A DNA stretch of 64,000 bases from Streptomyces spectabilis. Its GTDB lineage: Bacteria; Actinomycetota; Actinomycetes; Streptomycetales; Streptomycetaceae. The DNA lies in contig NZ_CP023690.1 of NCBI RefSeq assembly GCF_008704795.1, positions 8,814,501 to 8,878,500 on the forward strand, given 5' to 3'. How positions within the stretch are numbered: position 1 is the first letter of the stretch; each line of letters begins with the position of its first letter. Below are positions 43,647 to 53,450 of the stretch, one piece after another. The position numbers and the translations under genes were made by a program. The notes under the pieces are model-generated. The model did no database searches, was not told the origin of the DNA, and saw only the letters and a program-made list of their open reading frames with translations.

Positions 43647-45727
43647 ACCGTCGACGCTAGCCGAGGCGCGGTAAGAGGGAAGTGACAGGCGACCCGATGG
43701 TCCGCGCCGTTCGGTGTGGTGACCGGTGGCTCCACGGTCGCGCAGACGTCCTGGGCGAGCGGGCAGCGGGTGCGGAAGCGGCAGCCGGACGGGGGTGCGG
43801 CGGCCGACGGGGTCTCGCCGGTCAGCGGGGAGCGGGCGGCGGTGGCGGCGCTCGGGTCGGGGACGTTCACGGTGTCGAGCAGGCCGCGCGTATAGGGGTG
43901 CAGCGGGTGGGCGTACACGCGCGCCGCGGGTCCCGACTCCACCAGCTTGCCCAGGTACATGACGCCGACGGTGTCGGCGAGGTGCCGGATCACCGCCAGG
44001 TCGTGGGAGATGAACAGATAGGTCAGGCCGCGCTCGCGCTGCAGGTCCCGCATCAGGTTGAGGATCTGCGCCTGCACGGAGACGTCGAGGGCGGAGACCG
44101 GTTCGTCGGCGACGACCAGGTCGGGGGAGAGCGTGAGCGCGCGGGCCAGGCCGAGGCGCTGGCGCTGGCCGCCGGAGAACTCGTGCGGGTAGCGGTGCAC
44201 GGCGCCGCGCGGCAGGCCGACCGCGTCGAGCAGCTCGCCCACCAGCTTCTCCTGGTCGGCGCGGCCGCCGACGCGCTGGATGACGAGCGGTTCGCGCAGG
44301 ATCTCGCCGACGCGCATGCGCGGGTCCATGGCGGCCGTCGAGTCCTGGAACATCAGCTGGACGCGGCGCCGGTGCGCGCGCCGCTCCGCGCGGGACAGGG
44401 CGGCGAGGTCGCGGCCGTCGAAGCGGACCGCCCCGGCCGTCGGCTCCTCAAGCCCCGCGACGATCCGGCCGAGCGTCGTCTTGCCGCACCCGGACTCGCC
44501 GACCATGCCGTACGTCTCGCCTCTGCGCAGGGTCAGGGACACGCCGCCGACCGCGCTGACCGTGCCCCGGCGCCGGGCGAACGCGCCGCCGGGGAGGGGG
44601 AACTCCTTGGTGAGCGCGTCGAGTTCCAGCAGGACGCCGCCCGGCTCGGCGGCCACGGCCGGAGGCGGTGTGACCAGCTCGTCCTCGGACGCCTCGGCGT
44701 CGTGCGGCACGGGGTGGAAGCAGGCGAACCGGTGCTCCGGGCCCTGGAGTTCGTCGTCCACCGGCTCCGGTTCGCGCTCGTGGCACGCGTCCGTCGCGAA
44801 GGCGCAGCGCGGGGCGAAGCGGCAGCCCGTGAGGCGGGTCGTCAGGCTCGGCGGCAGGCCGGGGATGGTGTGCAGCTCCGTGCCGCTGTCGGCGGCCCGC
44901 TCGGGCAGGGCCGCGAACAGCGCCTCGGTGTAGCGGTGCCGGGGGCGGGCGAACAGGCCCCGCACGTCGGACTCTTCGGCGACCTTGCCCGCGTACATCA
45001 CCGCGACGCGGTCCACCCGGCTCGCGATGACACCCAGGTCGTGGGTGACGAGGATCATCGCCATGCCGAGCGTCCGGCGCAGATCGTCCACCAGCTCCAG
45101 GATCTGGGCCTGCGTCGTCACGTCGAGCGCCGTCGTCGGCTCGTCGGCGATCAGGAGCTTCGGCTCGCACACCAGGGCCATGGCGATCGCCACGCGCTGG
45201 CGCATGCCGCCGGACAGCTGGTGCGGATAGGCCTTCACGCGCTCGGACGGCCGGCCCATGCCGACCAGGCGCAGCATCTCCTCGGCGCGTGTCCACGCCT
45301 CCTTGCGGCCGATGCCCGGGCGGTGCAGGAGCAGCGGCTCGGCGATCTGCGCGCCGATCGTCATGGTGGGGTTGAGCGAGGTCAGCGGGTCCTGGAAGAT
45401 CATCCCGATGGTGTTCCCGCGGATGTCCTGGAGCACGGGCGCGGGCGCGGCGGCCAGGTCGTGGCCCGCGAACAGGACGCGGCCGCCGGTGATCCGGCCG
45501 CCGGGCGGCAGCAGCCCGAGGACGCTCAGCGCGGTCATCGTCTTGCCGCAGCCCGACTCGCCGACGATGCCCAGGGATTCGCCGGGCGAGACGTCGAGCG
45601 AGACGCCGTCGAGGGCGTGCACGGTGCGGTCGCGCGCCTCGATGTCGACGCGCAGGTCCTCGATGCGCAGCAGCGGCCCGTCCGTGGACCGCGGCGCGGA
45701 GGTGTCGTGGGGCAGAGCGTGAGCCAT
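43643..45727 (-). CDS. Opp/Dpp-type ABC transporter, fused dual ATPase
   Basis: A 694-residue fusion of OppD- and OppF-like ATPases. Half 1: Walker [10 protein letters not shown], signature [12 protein letters not shown], Walker [13 protein letters not shown], then oligopeptide C-domain with [12 protein letters not shown] (a cluster-type Cys segment). Half 2: [36 protein letters not shown], and [12 protein letters not shown]. Both sites look catalytic. Its stop overlaps mmuM; it starts 13 bases downstream of the permease gene oppC. Confidence 0.92.
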   Translation of the reverse strand: MAHALPHDTSAPRSTDGPLLRIEDLRVDIEARDRTVHALDGVSLDVSPGESLGIVGESGCGKTMTALSVLGLLPPGGRITGGRVLFAGHDLAAAPAPVLQDIRGNTIGMIFQDPLTSLNPTMTIGAQIAEPLLLHRPGIGRKEAWTRAEEMLRLVGMGRPSERVKAYPHQLSGGMRQRVAIAMALVCEPKLLIADEPTTALDVTTQAQILELVDDLRRTLGMAMILVTHDLGVIASRVDRVAVMYAGKVAEESDVRGLFARPRHRYTEALFAALPERAADSGTELHTIPGLPPSLTTRLTGCRFAPRCAFATDACHEREPEPVDDELQGPEHRFACFHPVPHDAEASEDELVTPPPAVAAEPGGVLLELDALTKEFPLPGGAFARRRGTVSAVGGVSLTLRRGETYGMVGESGCGKTTLGRIVAGLEEPTAGAVRFDGRDLAALSRAERRAHRRRVQLMFQDSTAAMDPRMRVGEILREPLVIQRVGGRADQEKLVGELLDAVGLPRGAVHRYPHEFSGGQRQRLGLARALTLSPDLVVADEPVSALDVSVQAQILNLMRDLQRERGLTYLFISHDLAVIRHLADTVGVMYLGKLVESGPAARVYAHPLHPYTRGLLDTVNVPDPSAATAARSPLTGETPSAAAPPSGCRFRTRCPLAQDVCATVEPPVTTPNGADHRVACHFPLTAPRLASTV

Positions 45728-45739
45728 GTCGTCGAGTCC

Positions 45740-46657
45740 CTACTTCCGCAGCCGTACTTCGAAGGCGTCCCGCAGCCCGTCACCGATGAAATTGAACGCG
45801 GCGACGACCAGCACGATCGCGATGCCCGGCGGGAAGATCAGCCACCAGTAGCCGTTCTGCGTGTACGTGATCCCGGCGGACAGCATCGAGCCCCAGTCGG
45901 CCGAGGGCGGCGGGATGCTCAGGCCGAGGAACGCCAGATAGCTGACGTAGAGGATGGCGTCGGCGATCTGGAAGGTGCAGTTGACGATGACGGTGCCGAT
46001 CGCGTTCGGCACGATGTGCTTGAAGACCGCCCGCGCGCCACCGCCGCCCATCATCCGCATGGCCTGGACGTACTCCCGGTCGCGCAGCGACAGCGCCTCG
46101 CCGCGCACGAGGCGGGCCGGGGAGAGCCAGGCGACGGCCGCGATGACGAGGACGAGCACGCCCTTGCTCGGCGTGATGATCGCGGCGACCACGACGAGCA
46201 GGAACATCGCGGGGATGGCGAGCGCCGCGTCGGTGATCCGCATCATCGCGGCGTCCACCCAGCCGCCGAAGTAGCCGGACACCGCTCCGTACACGGTCCC
46301 GAAGAGCGTCGCGAGGAGCCCCGCGGCGAGGCCGATCTCCAGCGAGGTCCGCCCGGCGACCATGAGGCGGCCCACCATGTCGTAGCCGAGGTCGGTGGTG
46401 CCGAGCAGGTGCCCGTCGGTGCCGGGGGAGAGGTTGGCCTGCGACAGGTCGGTGTGGACCTGCTCGGTGTCGTACAGGAGCGGGCCGAGGTAGCTGAAGG
46501 CGAGGAGCAGCGCCAGGACGACCACGCCGGTGAGGGCGAGCTTGTTGCCGGTGAACACGCGCAGGGTGCGGCGGGCGAGCGAGGGCGTCGCGAGCGCGGC
46601 CTCCTCGTGGCCCGGCGCGGTCCCGGGAGCCGGGACAGGGGCCGTCGTGGTGGTCAT
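45740..46657 (-). CDS. Opp/Dpp-type ABC permease C
   Basis: A 305-residue integral membrane permease. The N-terminal OppC region (RVFTGNKLALTGVVVLALLL) is followed by a periplasmic loop with HLLGTTDLGYDMVGRLMVAG, typical of OppC. The EAA loop reads EYVQAMRMMGGGGARAVFKH. It has six helices. The ATG overlaps the stop of oppB (46654-46657). Part of oppA-oppB-oppC-oppDF-mmuM. Confidence 0.9.
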   Translation of the reverse strand: MTTTTAPVPAPGTAPGHEEAALATPSLARRTLRVFTGNKLALTGVVVLALLLAFSYLGPLLYDTEQVHTDLSQANLSPGTDGHLLGTTDLGYDMVGRLMVAGRTSLEIGLAAGLLATLFGTVYGAVSGYFGGWVDAAMMRITDAALAIPAMFLLVVVAAIITPSKGVLVLVIAAVAWLSPARLVRGEALSLRDREYVQAMRMMGGGGARAVFKHIVPNAIGTVIVNCTFQIADAILYVSYLAFLGLSIPPPSADWGSMLSAGITYTQNGYWWLIFPPGIAIVLVVAAFNFIGDGLRDAFEVRLRK

Positions 46658-47604
46658 GCCACGCTCCGAATCCGGGGGTCGAGGACGGCGTACAGGATGT
46701 CGGTGAGCAGGGAGCCGACGACGGTGGCGATGCCGACGACGAGCGTCACGCCGAGCAGCACGGGGAAGTCCGAGCCCTGGGCGGCGTTCCAGAACAGCAG
46801 CCCCATGCCCGGGTAGTTGAACATCGACTCGACGACGAGAGCCCCGCTGAACAGCGTCGGCAGATACAGGCCGAGGAGGGTGGCCAGCGGGATCAGGGCG
46901 TTGCGCAGGACGTGCCGGACGAGCACGCGGCGGCTCGACTGCCCCTTGGCCATGGCCGTGCGGACGTAGTCCTCGGTGAGGTTGTCGAGGACGGCCGAGC
47001 GCATGTAGCGGCTGAACATCGCCACGATGCCGAACGCCATCGTCACCACCGGGAGCACCAGGCCCGTGAAGTCCCCGAGCAGATCGCCGATCGACTCGCC
47101 CTGCGGCGCCTCGGCCGGGAGGACCGGCAGGACCTGCGCGAACACGATGATCATGACGAGGCCGAGGAAGAACACCGGCGTGGCGTACAGCAGGAACGCC
47201 AGGCCGGTGAGCGCGTAGTCGGACGCCTTGCCGCGCCGCACCGCCTGGAGCAGCCCAAGGGGCACGGCGATGACGACCGCGAGCGCGGTGGACAGGACCG
47301 TCAGGAGCAGTGTCTTGGGCAGCCGCTGCTTGAGCAGCTCGAAGACGGGCGAGTTGAGCTTGTAGGAGTCGCCCAGGTCGCCGGTGAGCAGGCGCTTGAG
47401 GTACATGCCGTACTGCGTGGGCAGGGAGCGGTCGTAGCCCTGCTGGTGGTTGAAGTCCTGGATCTGCTGGGGCGTGCCCTTGGGGCCGAGGATGGCGCGT
47501 GCGGGGCCGCCGGGGAGCTGGTGCAGCAGCGCGAACACGATGATCGAGACCAGGAAGAGCACGACGAGCGCCTGGAGGAAGCGCTTGAGCAGGAACGCGG
47601 TCAC
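46654..47604 (-). CDS. Opp/Dpp-type ABC permease B
   Basis: A 316-residue permease. N-terminal helix LLKRFLQALVVLFLVSIIVF, then HQLPGGPARAILGPKGTPQQ, both OppB features, and an EAA loop with EDYVRTAMAKGQSSRRVLV. GTG 47604 overlaps the oppA stop (GTGA). Start fixed by homology; the frame further upstream is an antisense shadow of oppA and the ROK gene. Confidence 0.9.
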   Translation of the reverse strand: MTAFLLKRFLQALVVLFLVSIIVFALLHQLPGGPARAILGPKGTPQQIQDFNHQQGYDRSLPTQYGMYLKRLLTGDLGDSYKLNSPVFELLKQRLPKTLLLTVLSTALAVVIAVPLGLLQAVRRGKASDYALTGLAFLLYATPVFFLGLVMIIVFAQVLPVLPAEAPQGESIGDLLGDFTGLVLPVVTMAFGIVAMFSRYMRSAVLDNLTEDYVRTAMAKGQSSRRVLVRHVLRNALIPLATLLGLYLPTLFSGALVVESMFNYPGMGLLFWNAAQGSDFPVLLGVTLVVGIATVVGSLLTDILYAVLDPRIRSVA

Positions 47605-49454
47605 TTGGCCCCGCCCTTCTCGCCCCGCGGGGCCTTCTTGACGTAGTACCAGTCCTGCGGCGCGAACGTGACCGTCGGGTTCTGCCCGACGCCCCGCAGG
47701 TCGTTGCGGATCACCGACACCTGGTAGGCGGGGTTGGGCATCCACATGACCGGCAGTTGCTCGGCGAGGTACTCGCCGTAGGCGTGCACGGCCTTCATGT
47801 CCGGCGCGTACTGCACGGCCCGGATGATCCGGTCGGCCCTCTTGTCGCTGTAGTTGCCGAAGTTGGCGGAGGCGCCGGTGGAGAAGAGCTGCTCGCCGCT
47901 GGGGTTGAGCGGGTAGTACCAGCTGCCCGCCGTGCCGAAGAAGGACATGTCCCAGTCGCAGCCGGGGTCCTTGGCCGTGCACGGCACGGAGTTGCCGAGG
48001 ACCGAGTTGAGCGGCTGCTGACGTACCGTCAGCTCGATGCCCGCCTTGGACAGGGACGACTTGAGCTCCTGCATCATGTTCGTGGTCTCCGTGGAGCCGG
48101 ACTGGGACAGGAGCGTCAGCTTCAGCGGGGTGTCCTTCGCGATGCCCGCGCCGCACTCGTCGGGGCCCGTGCCGGGGCGTTCGCAGCGCGCGGTGCCGTC
48201 GCCGGTCCGCCAGCCGTGGGCTTCGAGCAGCGCCTTGGCCCTGGCCACGGAGAACGGGTACTGGTTGCGCTCCATGGCGGGCGACAGGTACTGGCTCTTC
48301 GGCGTGACGGGCACCGGGCCGAGCGTCGGCGTGGCGCTGCCCTGCCAGATGACCTCGCTCATCGCCTTCTGGTCGACGAGGTGCTGCATGGCCTGCCGTA
48401 TGTAGAGCCGGCGCAGCAGCGGGCCCGCGTGCGTGGAGTTGAAGTTGTAGACGATGTACGTGGCCGCCCAGCCCTCCCAGGGGTCGACGCGGTAGCCCTT
48501 GTCCTCGAACTTCTCCTTCTGCGCCATCACCGACGGCGGGATGTAGCCGTAGTCGACGCCTCCGGAGCGCAGCACGTTGTACTCGGAGTCGGCGGTGGTG
48601 AAGGGTTTGAAGACGACCTTGTCCAGGTGCGGGCGCTGGGACCGCGGGCCGGTGAACTTCTCGTTCGGCACGATGGTGACCTGGCCGTTGTCGCGCCACC
48701 CGGCCAGCTTCCAGGGGCCGTTGACGGTCTTCCACAGCGGGTCGCCGCCGTAGGAGCCGAGGCTCTTGGCATGCCGGGTGAGGCGGGCGAAGACCGCCTT
48801 GGCGCCCTTCTTCGTGCGGTCGAAGTCGCCGACCTCGCCGCCGTCGGACGTGGCGCTCCAGGCGTGCTGGGGCAGCGCCCGCATCAGGGTGAGCTGGTTG
48901 GCGGTGAACCAGTCCGGGTTGTACGCGCGGCTCAGGCGCAGCCGCACGGTGTGGTCGTCGAGCGTCTCGAAGCGCTTGACGTTGTCGGGCATGGTGCCGA
49001 CCGAGTAGTTGCCCCAGGAGGCCTTGTTGGCCTTGACGAGGTTGAACCAGAACTCCAGGTCGCGGGCCGTGACCGGGGTGCCGTCGGACCACTTCACGCC
49101 CTTGCGCAGCGGCACGGTGACGGTCCTGTTGCCTTCGCTGTACGTCGGCTCGAGGCCCAGGGTGCTCGGGCCGTGCGTGGTCAGCTCGCCCTTCCGCCGG
49201 TCCTGCACGGCGTCGTACACCGGCATGAAGAGCAGGCTCTGGATGCCGTAGTTGTACGAGGCGCCGTAGCCGGGCGCGCCGATCGGGAAGATCCAGTTGG
49301 GTGTCGCGGCCGGGGGCAGGGCCATGGTGGCGGTGCCGCCCTCGACCGGGGTGCCGCCGGTCGGGCCCATGTCGACGCGGCCGCCTTCGCGGGTGCAGCC
49401 GGTGAGGGCCGCGAGCGCGAGGCCCGCGGCCGCGGCCGCCTTCAGTGCACGCAT
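47601..49454 (-). CDS. Opp family (SBP_bac_5) substrate-binding lipoprotein
   Basis: A 617-residue solute-binding lipoprotein with lipobox LAALTGC (Cys20). Family segments: VPLRKGVKWSDGTPVTARDL, NGPWKLAGW, RRLYIRQAMQHLVDQKAM and CDWDMSFFGTAGSWYYPLNP. Ligand not predictable: peptide, glutathione-like or amine compound. The genomic partners, a homocysteine methyltransferase on one side and a divergent M81 peptidase on the other, suggest a modified-peptide or sulfonium ligand (inference). Confidence 0.88.
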   Translation of the reverse strand: MRALKAAAAAGLALAALTGCTREGGRVDMGPTGGTPVEGGTATMALPPAATPNWIFPIGAPGYGASYNYGIQSLLFMPVYDAVQDRRKGELTTHGPSTLGLEPTYSEGNRTVTVPLRKGVKWSDGTPVTARDLEFWFNLVKANKASWGNYSVGTMPDNVKRFETLDDHTVRLRLSRAYNPDWFTANQLTLMRALPQHAWSATSDGGEVGDFDRTKKGAKAVFARLTRHAKSLGSYGGDPLWKTVNGPWKLAGWRDNGQVTIVPNEKFTGPRSQRPHLDKVVFKPFTTADSEYNVLRSGGVDYGYIPPSVMAQKEKFEDKGYRVDPWEGWAATYIVYNFNSTHAGPLLRRLYIRQAMQHLVDQKAMSEVIWQGSATPTLGPVPVTPKSQYLSPAMERNQYPFSVARAKALLEAHGWRTGDGTARCERPGTGPDECGAGIAKDTPLKLTLLSQSGSTETTNMMQELKSSLSKAGIELTVRQQPLNSVLGNSVPCTAKDPGCDWDMSFFGTAGSWYYPLNPSGEQLFSTGASANFGNYSDKRADRIIRAVQYAPDMKAVHAYGEYLAEQLPVMWMPNPAYQVSVIRNDLRGVGQNPTVTFAPQDWYYVKKAPRGEKGGAK

Positions 49455-49517
49455 GGTTCGGGAGCCTCCAGGAGCTGCCGGGACCGGGTCCGCACGGGTG
49501 AGCGGTGGGAGGGCCGC

Positions 49518-49547
49518 ACGCTAGGCCTGAGGCGAAAAGCAAGTCAA
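49518..49547 (-). promoter_or_regulatory. Putative promoter of the opp operon
   Basis: Minus-strand TTGACT (49547-49542), 18-base spacer, TAGCGT (49523-49518), 64 bases before the oppA start. The same intergenic gap also holds the ROK promoter; a short CTTCGAAG palindrome lies at 49597-49604. Confidence 0.6.
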
Positions 49548-49680
49548 GAGCTTCGTTCGGCAAAGACTGCGAAAAGTCGGGGCCCTGTGGCCATTTCTTC
49601 GAAGTACTGGTCAACTTCCTTTGTTGAGCCCTAGTGTTCGGTCGGCATCCGAAACAACTCGTCGAACGTACGGGGGCGAT

Positions 49681-50892
49681 ATGGCAAGCGGCGCACACGG
49701 CGAGCCCGGATCGGCGCAGCACATCGTGCATCTGGTGTCGTCGGGCGCGGCCACGTCGCGGGCCGATCTCGTACGGGAGCTGGGCCTCGCCCCGTCCACC
49801 GTCTCGCTGCGCGTGCAGGAGCTGGTGGCCGCGGGCGTGCTCACCGAGTCCGGCGAGGGGGCGTCGCGGGGCGGACGCCGCCCCCGGCTCCTTCGGGTGC
49901 GCACCCAGGGCGGTGTCGCGCTGGCCGCCGACCTCGGCAGCCACCACGCCCGGCTCGGCGCCGTCGACCTCGGCGGCGGCGTCCTGGACCCGGTGGACCT
50001 GCCGCACGACATCACGGCGGGGCCCGAACCCGTCGTCGACTGGCTGTGCGACCGCGTGGCCGAACTCGCCGCCCGGCAGCGCGCGGCGGGCCGCACCGTG
50101 CGCGCCCTCGGCGTCGCCTTCCCCGGCCCCGTCCGCCCCGGCGAGGGCTGTGTGCTCAGCCCCTCGCGGATGCCCGGCTGGCACCGCTACCCGCTGCGGG
50201 ACGCCCTCGCCGACCGCCTCGGCATGCCCGTGACCGTCGAGAACGACGCCACGATGATGGCCGTCGGCGAACACCGCGCGGCCCGGCCCGAACTCGACCA
50301 CCTCGTCGTGGTCAAGGCGGGCCGCGGCATCGGCAGCGGCGTCATCGCGGCGGGCCGCCCGCACGACGGCGCCAACGGCGCGGCCGGGGACATCAGCCAC
50401 GTCCGCATCGAGGCGGCGGGCGAACGCCCGTGCAGCTGCGGCAACATCGGCTGTCTGGAGACCGTCGCCAGCGGCGCCGCGCTGATCCGCGAGCTCGCCG
50501 CGCAGGGCGTCGAGGTGGGGTCCACCGGCGAACTCCTGCGGCTCGTCGCCGACGGCGACCCCCGCGCCACGACCCTCGTGCGCACCGCGGGCCGCCACAT
50601 CGGCACGGTCCTGTCCGTCGTCGTGAACTTCTTCAACCCGCAGGCCGTGGCGCTCGGCGGCGTGCTCGCCACCGCCGAGCCCCTGGTCGCCGCCGTGCGC
50701 GGTGTCCTGTACGAACGCTGTCTGCCGCTCGCCACGGCAGACCTGGAGATCACCACCACGGTGACGGGGCCCGACGCGGGCCTGCTCGGCGCGGGCCTCA
50801 CCGCCCTGCGCGAGCACCTGGCCGCGCCGCCCCGGGAGCCGGGCGCACCACCGCGCGAGCAGTCCGCCCTCCGCCAGGAAGAGAGTGCCTGA
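49681..50892 (+). CDS. ROK family transcriptional regulator
   Basis: A 403-residue repressor with winged HTH (ATSRADLVRELGLAPSTVSL) and a ROK sugar-kinase-like domain. The zinc motif of ROK proteins is intact: GDISHVRI then CSCGNIGCLE. The kinase phosphate loops, LAADLGSHHARLGAVDLGG, are altered at the ATP-binding site, consistent with a repressor that senses rather than phosphorylates. Divergent from oppA, transcribed with M81 peptidase (two-base gap). Likely regulates both directions. Confidence 0.88.
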   Translation: MASGAHGEPGSAQHIVHLVSSGAATSRADLVRELGLAPSTVSLRVQELVAAGVLTESGEGASRGGRRPRLLRVRTQGGVALAADLGSHHARLGAVDLGGGVLDPVDLPHDITAGPEPVVDWLCDRVAELAARQRAAGRTVRALGVAFPGPVRPGEGCVLSPSRMPGWHRYPLRDALADRLGMPVTVENDATMMAVGEHRAARPELDHLVVVKAGRGIGSGVIAAGRPHDGANGAAGDISHVRIEAAGERPCSCGNIGCLETVASGAALIRELAAQGVEVGSTGELLRLVADGDPRATTLVRTAGRHIGTVLSVVVNFFNPQAVALGGVLATAEPLVAAVRGVLYERCLPLATADLEITTTVTGPDAGLLGAGLTALREHLAAPPREPGAPPREQSALRQEESA

Positions 50893-50894
50893 CC

Positions 50895-52487
50895 ATGACA
50901 AGGACCGAGCCCGTCACCGGCCGCCCGCTGCGCATCGGCATCGGCGGCATCGGCATCGAGTCCTCCACGTTCTGTCCGCACCGCTCCACCACCGGAGACT
51001 TCCGCCAGACCCGGGGCCAGGAGCTCCTCGACCGCTACGCGTGGACCCGCGCGGACAGCGACCTCACCTGCCTCGGCGGCCCCGTCGAGTGGGTGCCGCT
51101 GCTGCACGCCACGTCCCTGCCCGGCGGTCCCGTGGAGGCCGAGTCGTATCTGACCCTCAAGGACGAACTCGTCACCCGCGTCCGGGGGGCGGGCCCGCTC
51201 GACGGGCTCGTGTACGACATCCACGGCGCCATGAGCGTCGTCGGCCTCACCGACGCCGAGGCCGACCTGACCGAGGCGGTGCGCGCGGCCCTGGACTTCG
51301 TGGGCACCCCGGACGGCCGGCGGCGCCCCATGATCTCCGCGGCCATGGACCTGCACGGCAACGTCTCGCGCCGCTTCGCCGAGCCCGTCGACCTGCTCAC
51401 CGCGCACCGCCTCGCCCCGCACGAGGACGCCTGGGAGACCCGCGAGCGCGCCGCCCGCAACCTGGTGCGCTGTCTGCGCGAGGGCAGGCGGCCGCACCGC
51501 GCCTGGGTGCAGGTGCCGGTGCTCCTTCCGGGCGAGAAGACGAGCACGCGCCTGGAACCCGCCAAGTCCCTGTACGCCTCGCTCGCCGCCGTCGAGAAGC
51601 TGCCCGGCATCCTCGACGCGGCCCTGTGGGTCGGCTACGCCTGGGCCGACGAGCCGCGCTGCCGGGCCGCCGTCGTCGTCACCGGCGACGACGCCGGACG
51701 GGCCGCGGCCGAGGCCGGGCGGCTCGCCCGCCGCTACTGGGAGGCGCGGCGCGACTTCGCCTTCGTCGGGCCGACCGGCAGCGCCGACGAGTGCATCGAG
51801 AAGGCGGTGGCCTCGGCCAGGCGGCCCTTCCTCATCAGCGACTCCGGTGACAACCCCACCGCGGGCGGCGCGGGCGACCTCGCGTACATGCTGGCCCGGC
51901 TCCTGGCCAACGACGAGATCCGCTCGGGGCGCGTCACCGCCGTGCACCCCGGCATCACCGACCCCGCCGCCGTCGCCCGGTGCTTCGCGGCGGGCGTCGG
52001 CGCCGAGGTGACGCTGTCCGTCGGCGGCAAGGTCGACGCGGGCCACGGCGGACCGTACGAACTCACCGGCACCGTCGAGGCGTTGCAGCGCGCCACCGAC
52101 CAGAAGGACCGGGCCGAGGGCGGCGCCTACGACCGGGGCGTCGACATGGCGGCGGTCCGCGTCGGCGGGCTCACCCTGATCCTCGTCGCGCACCGCAAGC
52201 CGTTCCACACCCTCGCCGACTTCCTCGGCCCGGCCGATGGCGGCCTCGGGATCGACCCGAGGACGTACGACCTGGTCGTCGTGAAGATCGGCTATCTGGA
52301 GCCGGAGCTGTACGACATGGCCGCCGACTGGCTCCTCGCGCTCACGCCCGGCGGCGTCGACCAGGACCTCGAGCGGCTCGGCCACCACCGTGTGGAGCGG
52401 CCCCTCTACCCCTTCGACGAGGACGCGTACGACAACGGCGCGGGCCCGGACCTGACGGCGGTCCACCTGCCGCCGCTCACCCCCTGA
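50895..52487 (+). CDS. M81 family metallopeptidase (MlrC-like)
   Basis: A 530-residue zinc metallopeptidase of the microcystinase C (MlrC) family. Motifs: IGIGGIGIESSTFCPH at the N-terminus, VYDIHGAMS, AMDLHGNVSRRF and SDSGDNPTAGGAGD, which carry the predicted metal ligands. The family cleaves small unusual peptides or amides (MlrC acts on a linear microcystin fragment). Pairing with an Opp importer suggests it processes the imported compound. Confidence 0.88.
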   Translation: MTRTEPVTGRPLRIGIGGIGIESSTFCPHRSTTGDFRQTRGQELLDRYAWTRADSDLTCLGGPVEWVPLLHATSLPGGPVEAESYLTLKDELVTRVRGAGPLDGLVYDIHGAMSVVGLTDAEADLTEAVRAALDFVGTPDGRRRPMISAAMDLHGNVSRRFAEPVDLLTAHRLAPHEDAWETRERAARNLVRCLREGRRPHRAWVQVPVLLPGEKTSTRLEPAKSLYASLAAVEKLPGILDAALWVGYAWADEPRCRAAVVVTGDDAGRAAAEAGRLARRYWEARRDFAFVGPTGSADECIEKAVASARRPFLISDSGDNPTAGGAGDLAYMLARLLANDEIRSGRVTAVHPGITDPAAVARCFAAGVGAEVTLSVGGKVDAGHGGPYELTGTVEALQRATDQKDRAEGGAYDRGVDMAAVRVGGLTLILVAHRKPFHTLADFLGPADGGLGIDPRTYDLVVVKIGYLEPELYDMAADWLLALTPGGVDQDLERLGHHRVERPLYPFDEDAYDNGAGPDLTAVHLPPLTP

Positions 52488-52543
52488 GAGCCTGTCCGCG
52501 AGAGTTCCGGCCAGCGTCGCCCGTACGAGAGGAACCGACCGCC

Positions 52544-53359
52544 ATGAAGCGTGCCGCCACCCTGTCCGCCCTGGTCTGTCTGCTCGCCGTGACCGCGGCC
52601 GCGCCCGCCGCGCCCGGCGGCCACGGCACCGCGCACGGCAAGGGCCGGGACAAGGGCAGCCTCCTGGACTCCGTGCCGAAGCGGGGCGTCCTTCGCGTGT
52701 GCACCACCGGCGACTACCGCCCCTTCACGCACCGCGAGGCCGACGGCGGCTACCGCGGCATCGACATCGACATGGCGCGGGACCTGGCCAAGTCCCTCGA
52801 CGCCAAGCCGAAGTTCACCGCCACCACCTGGAAGGAGATTGTCGACGACGTGGCCGACCGCCGCTGCGACATCGCCGTCGGCGGCGTCTCCATCACCCTG
52901 CCGCGCGCCCGCAAGACGTACTTCAGCGAGCCGACCCGCGAGGACGGCAAGACCCCGATCACGCGCTGCGCGGACAAGGACACGTACGACACCCTGGACC
53001 GGATCGACCGGCCGGGCACCCGGGTGATCGTCAACCCCGGCGGCACGAACGAGCAGTTCGCCCGCGACCGCATCAAGCGGGCCACGATCACCGTCCACCC
53101 GGACAACACCACGATCTTCCAGGAGATCGTCGACGGACGCGCGGACGTGATGATGACGGACGCGAGCGAGACCCGCTACCAGGCGAGGCTCCACCCCGAA
53201 CTGTGCTCGGTCCACCCGGACAAGCCCTTCACCTTCGCCGAGAAGGCCTACGCGCTGCCGCGCGGGGACGAGGAGTTCAAGGAGTACGTCGACCAGTTCG
53301 TGCACCTGGCCACCCACGACGGGACGTACGCGGCCTACGAGGCGCAGTGGATGGAGTAA
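52544..53359 (+). CDS. PheC-like secreted protein (periplasmic-type cyclohexadienyl dehydratase fold)
   Basis: A 271-residue protein of the solute-binding fold. The signal peptide MKRAATLSALVCLLAVTAAA has no lipobox Cys, unusual for a Gram-positive ABC-binding protein. The body contains VLRVCTTGDYRPFTHR, YRGIDIDMARDLAKSLDAK, DGKTPITRCADKD, VIVNPGGTNEQFARD, VHPDNTTIFQEI and ADVMMTDASETRYQA, the segments of PheC-type prephenate/arogenate dehydratases. No ABC permease genes adjoin. It follows the M81 gene by 56 bases. Enzymatic activity is inferred from motifs. Confidence 0.72.
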   Translation: MKRAATLSALVCLLAVTAAAPAAPGGHGTAHGKGRDKGSLLDSVPKRGVLRVCTTGDYRPFTHREADGGYRGIDIDMARDLAKSLDAKPKFTATTWKEIVDDVADRRCDIAVGGVSITLPRARKTYFSEPTREDGKTPITRCADKDTYDTLDRIDRPGTRVIVNPGGTNEQFARDRIKRATITVHPDNTTIFQEIVDGRADVMMTDASETRYQARLHPELCSVHPDKPFTFAEKAYALPRGDEEFKEYVDQFVHLATHDGTYAAYEAQWME

Positions 53360-53414
53360 GGGAGCGAGGGAGTGACGGACGTGGAACGGCGCGGGCCGGA
53401 GGGGGCCCGAAGCC

Positions 53415-53446
53415 CTGACAGTTTCTGCATGCACGCGCCAAACTGT
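53415..53446 (+). promoter_or_regulatory. Putative leaderless promoter with inverted repeat
   Basis: CTGACA (53415-53420), 18-base spacer and CAAACT (53439-53444), followed by six bases and the ATG at 53451. A perfect inverted repeat ACAGTTT/AAACTGT (53418-53424 and 53440-53446) overlaps both promoter boxes, suggesting an operator. Confidence 0.55.
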
Positions 53447-53450
53447 GCGC

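Noticed and set aside
46654..50901. A 4.2-kb open frame on the minus strand
   Set aside because: Only the 951-base OppB part is real; the rest is antisense to oppA and the ROK gene, an artefact of GC-rich codon bias.
52544..53359. ABC amino-acid-binding protein annotation
   Set aside because: No lipobox and no adjacent permease or ATPase; PheC-type motifs fit better, although the fold is shared.
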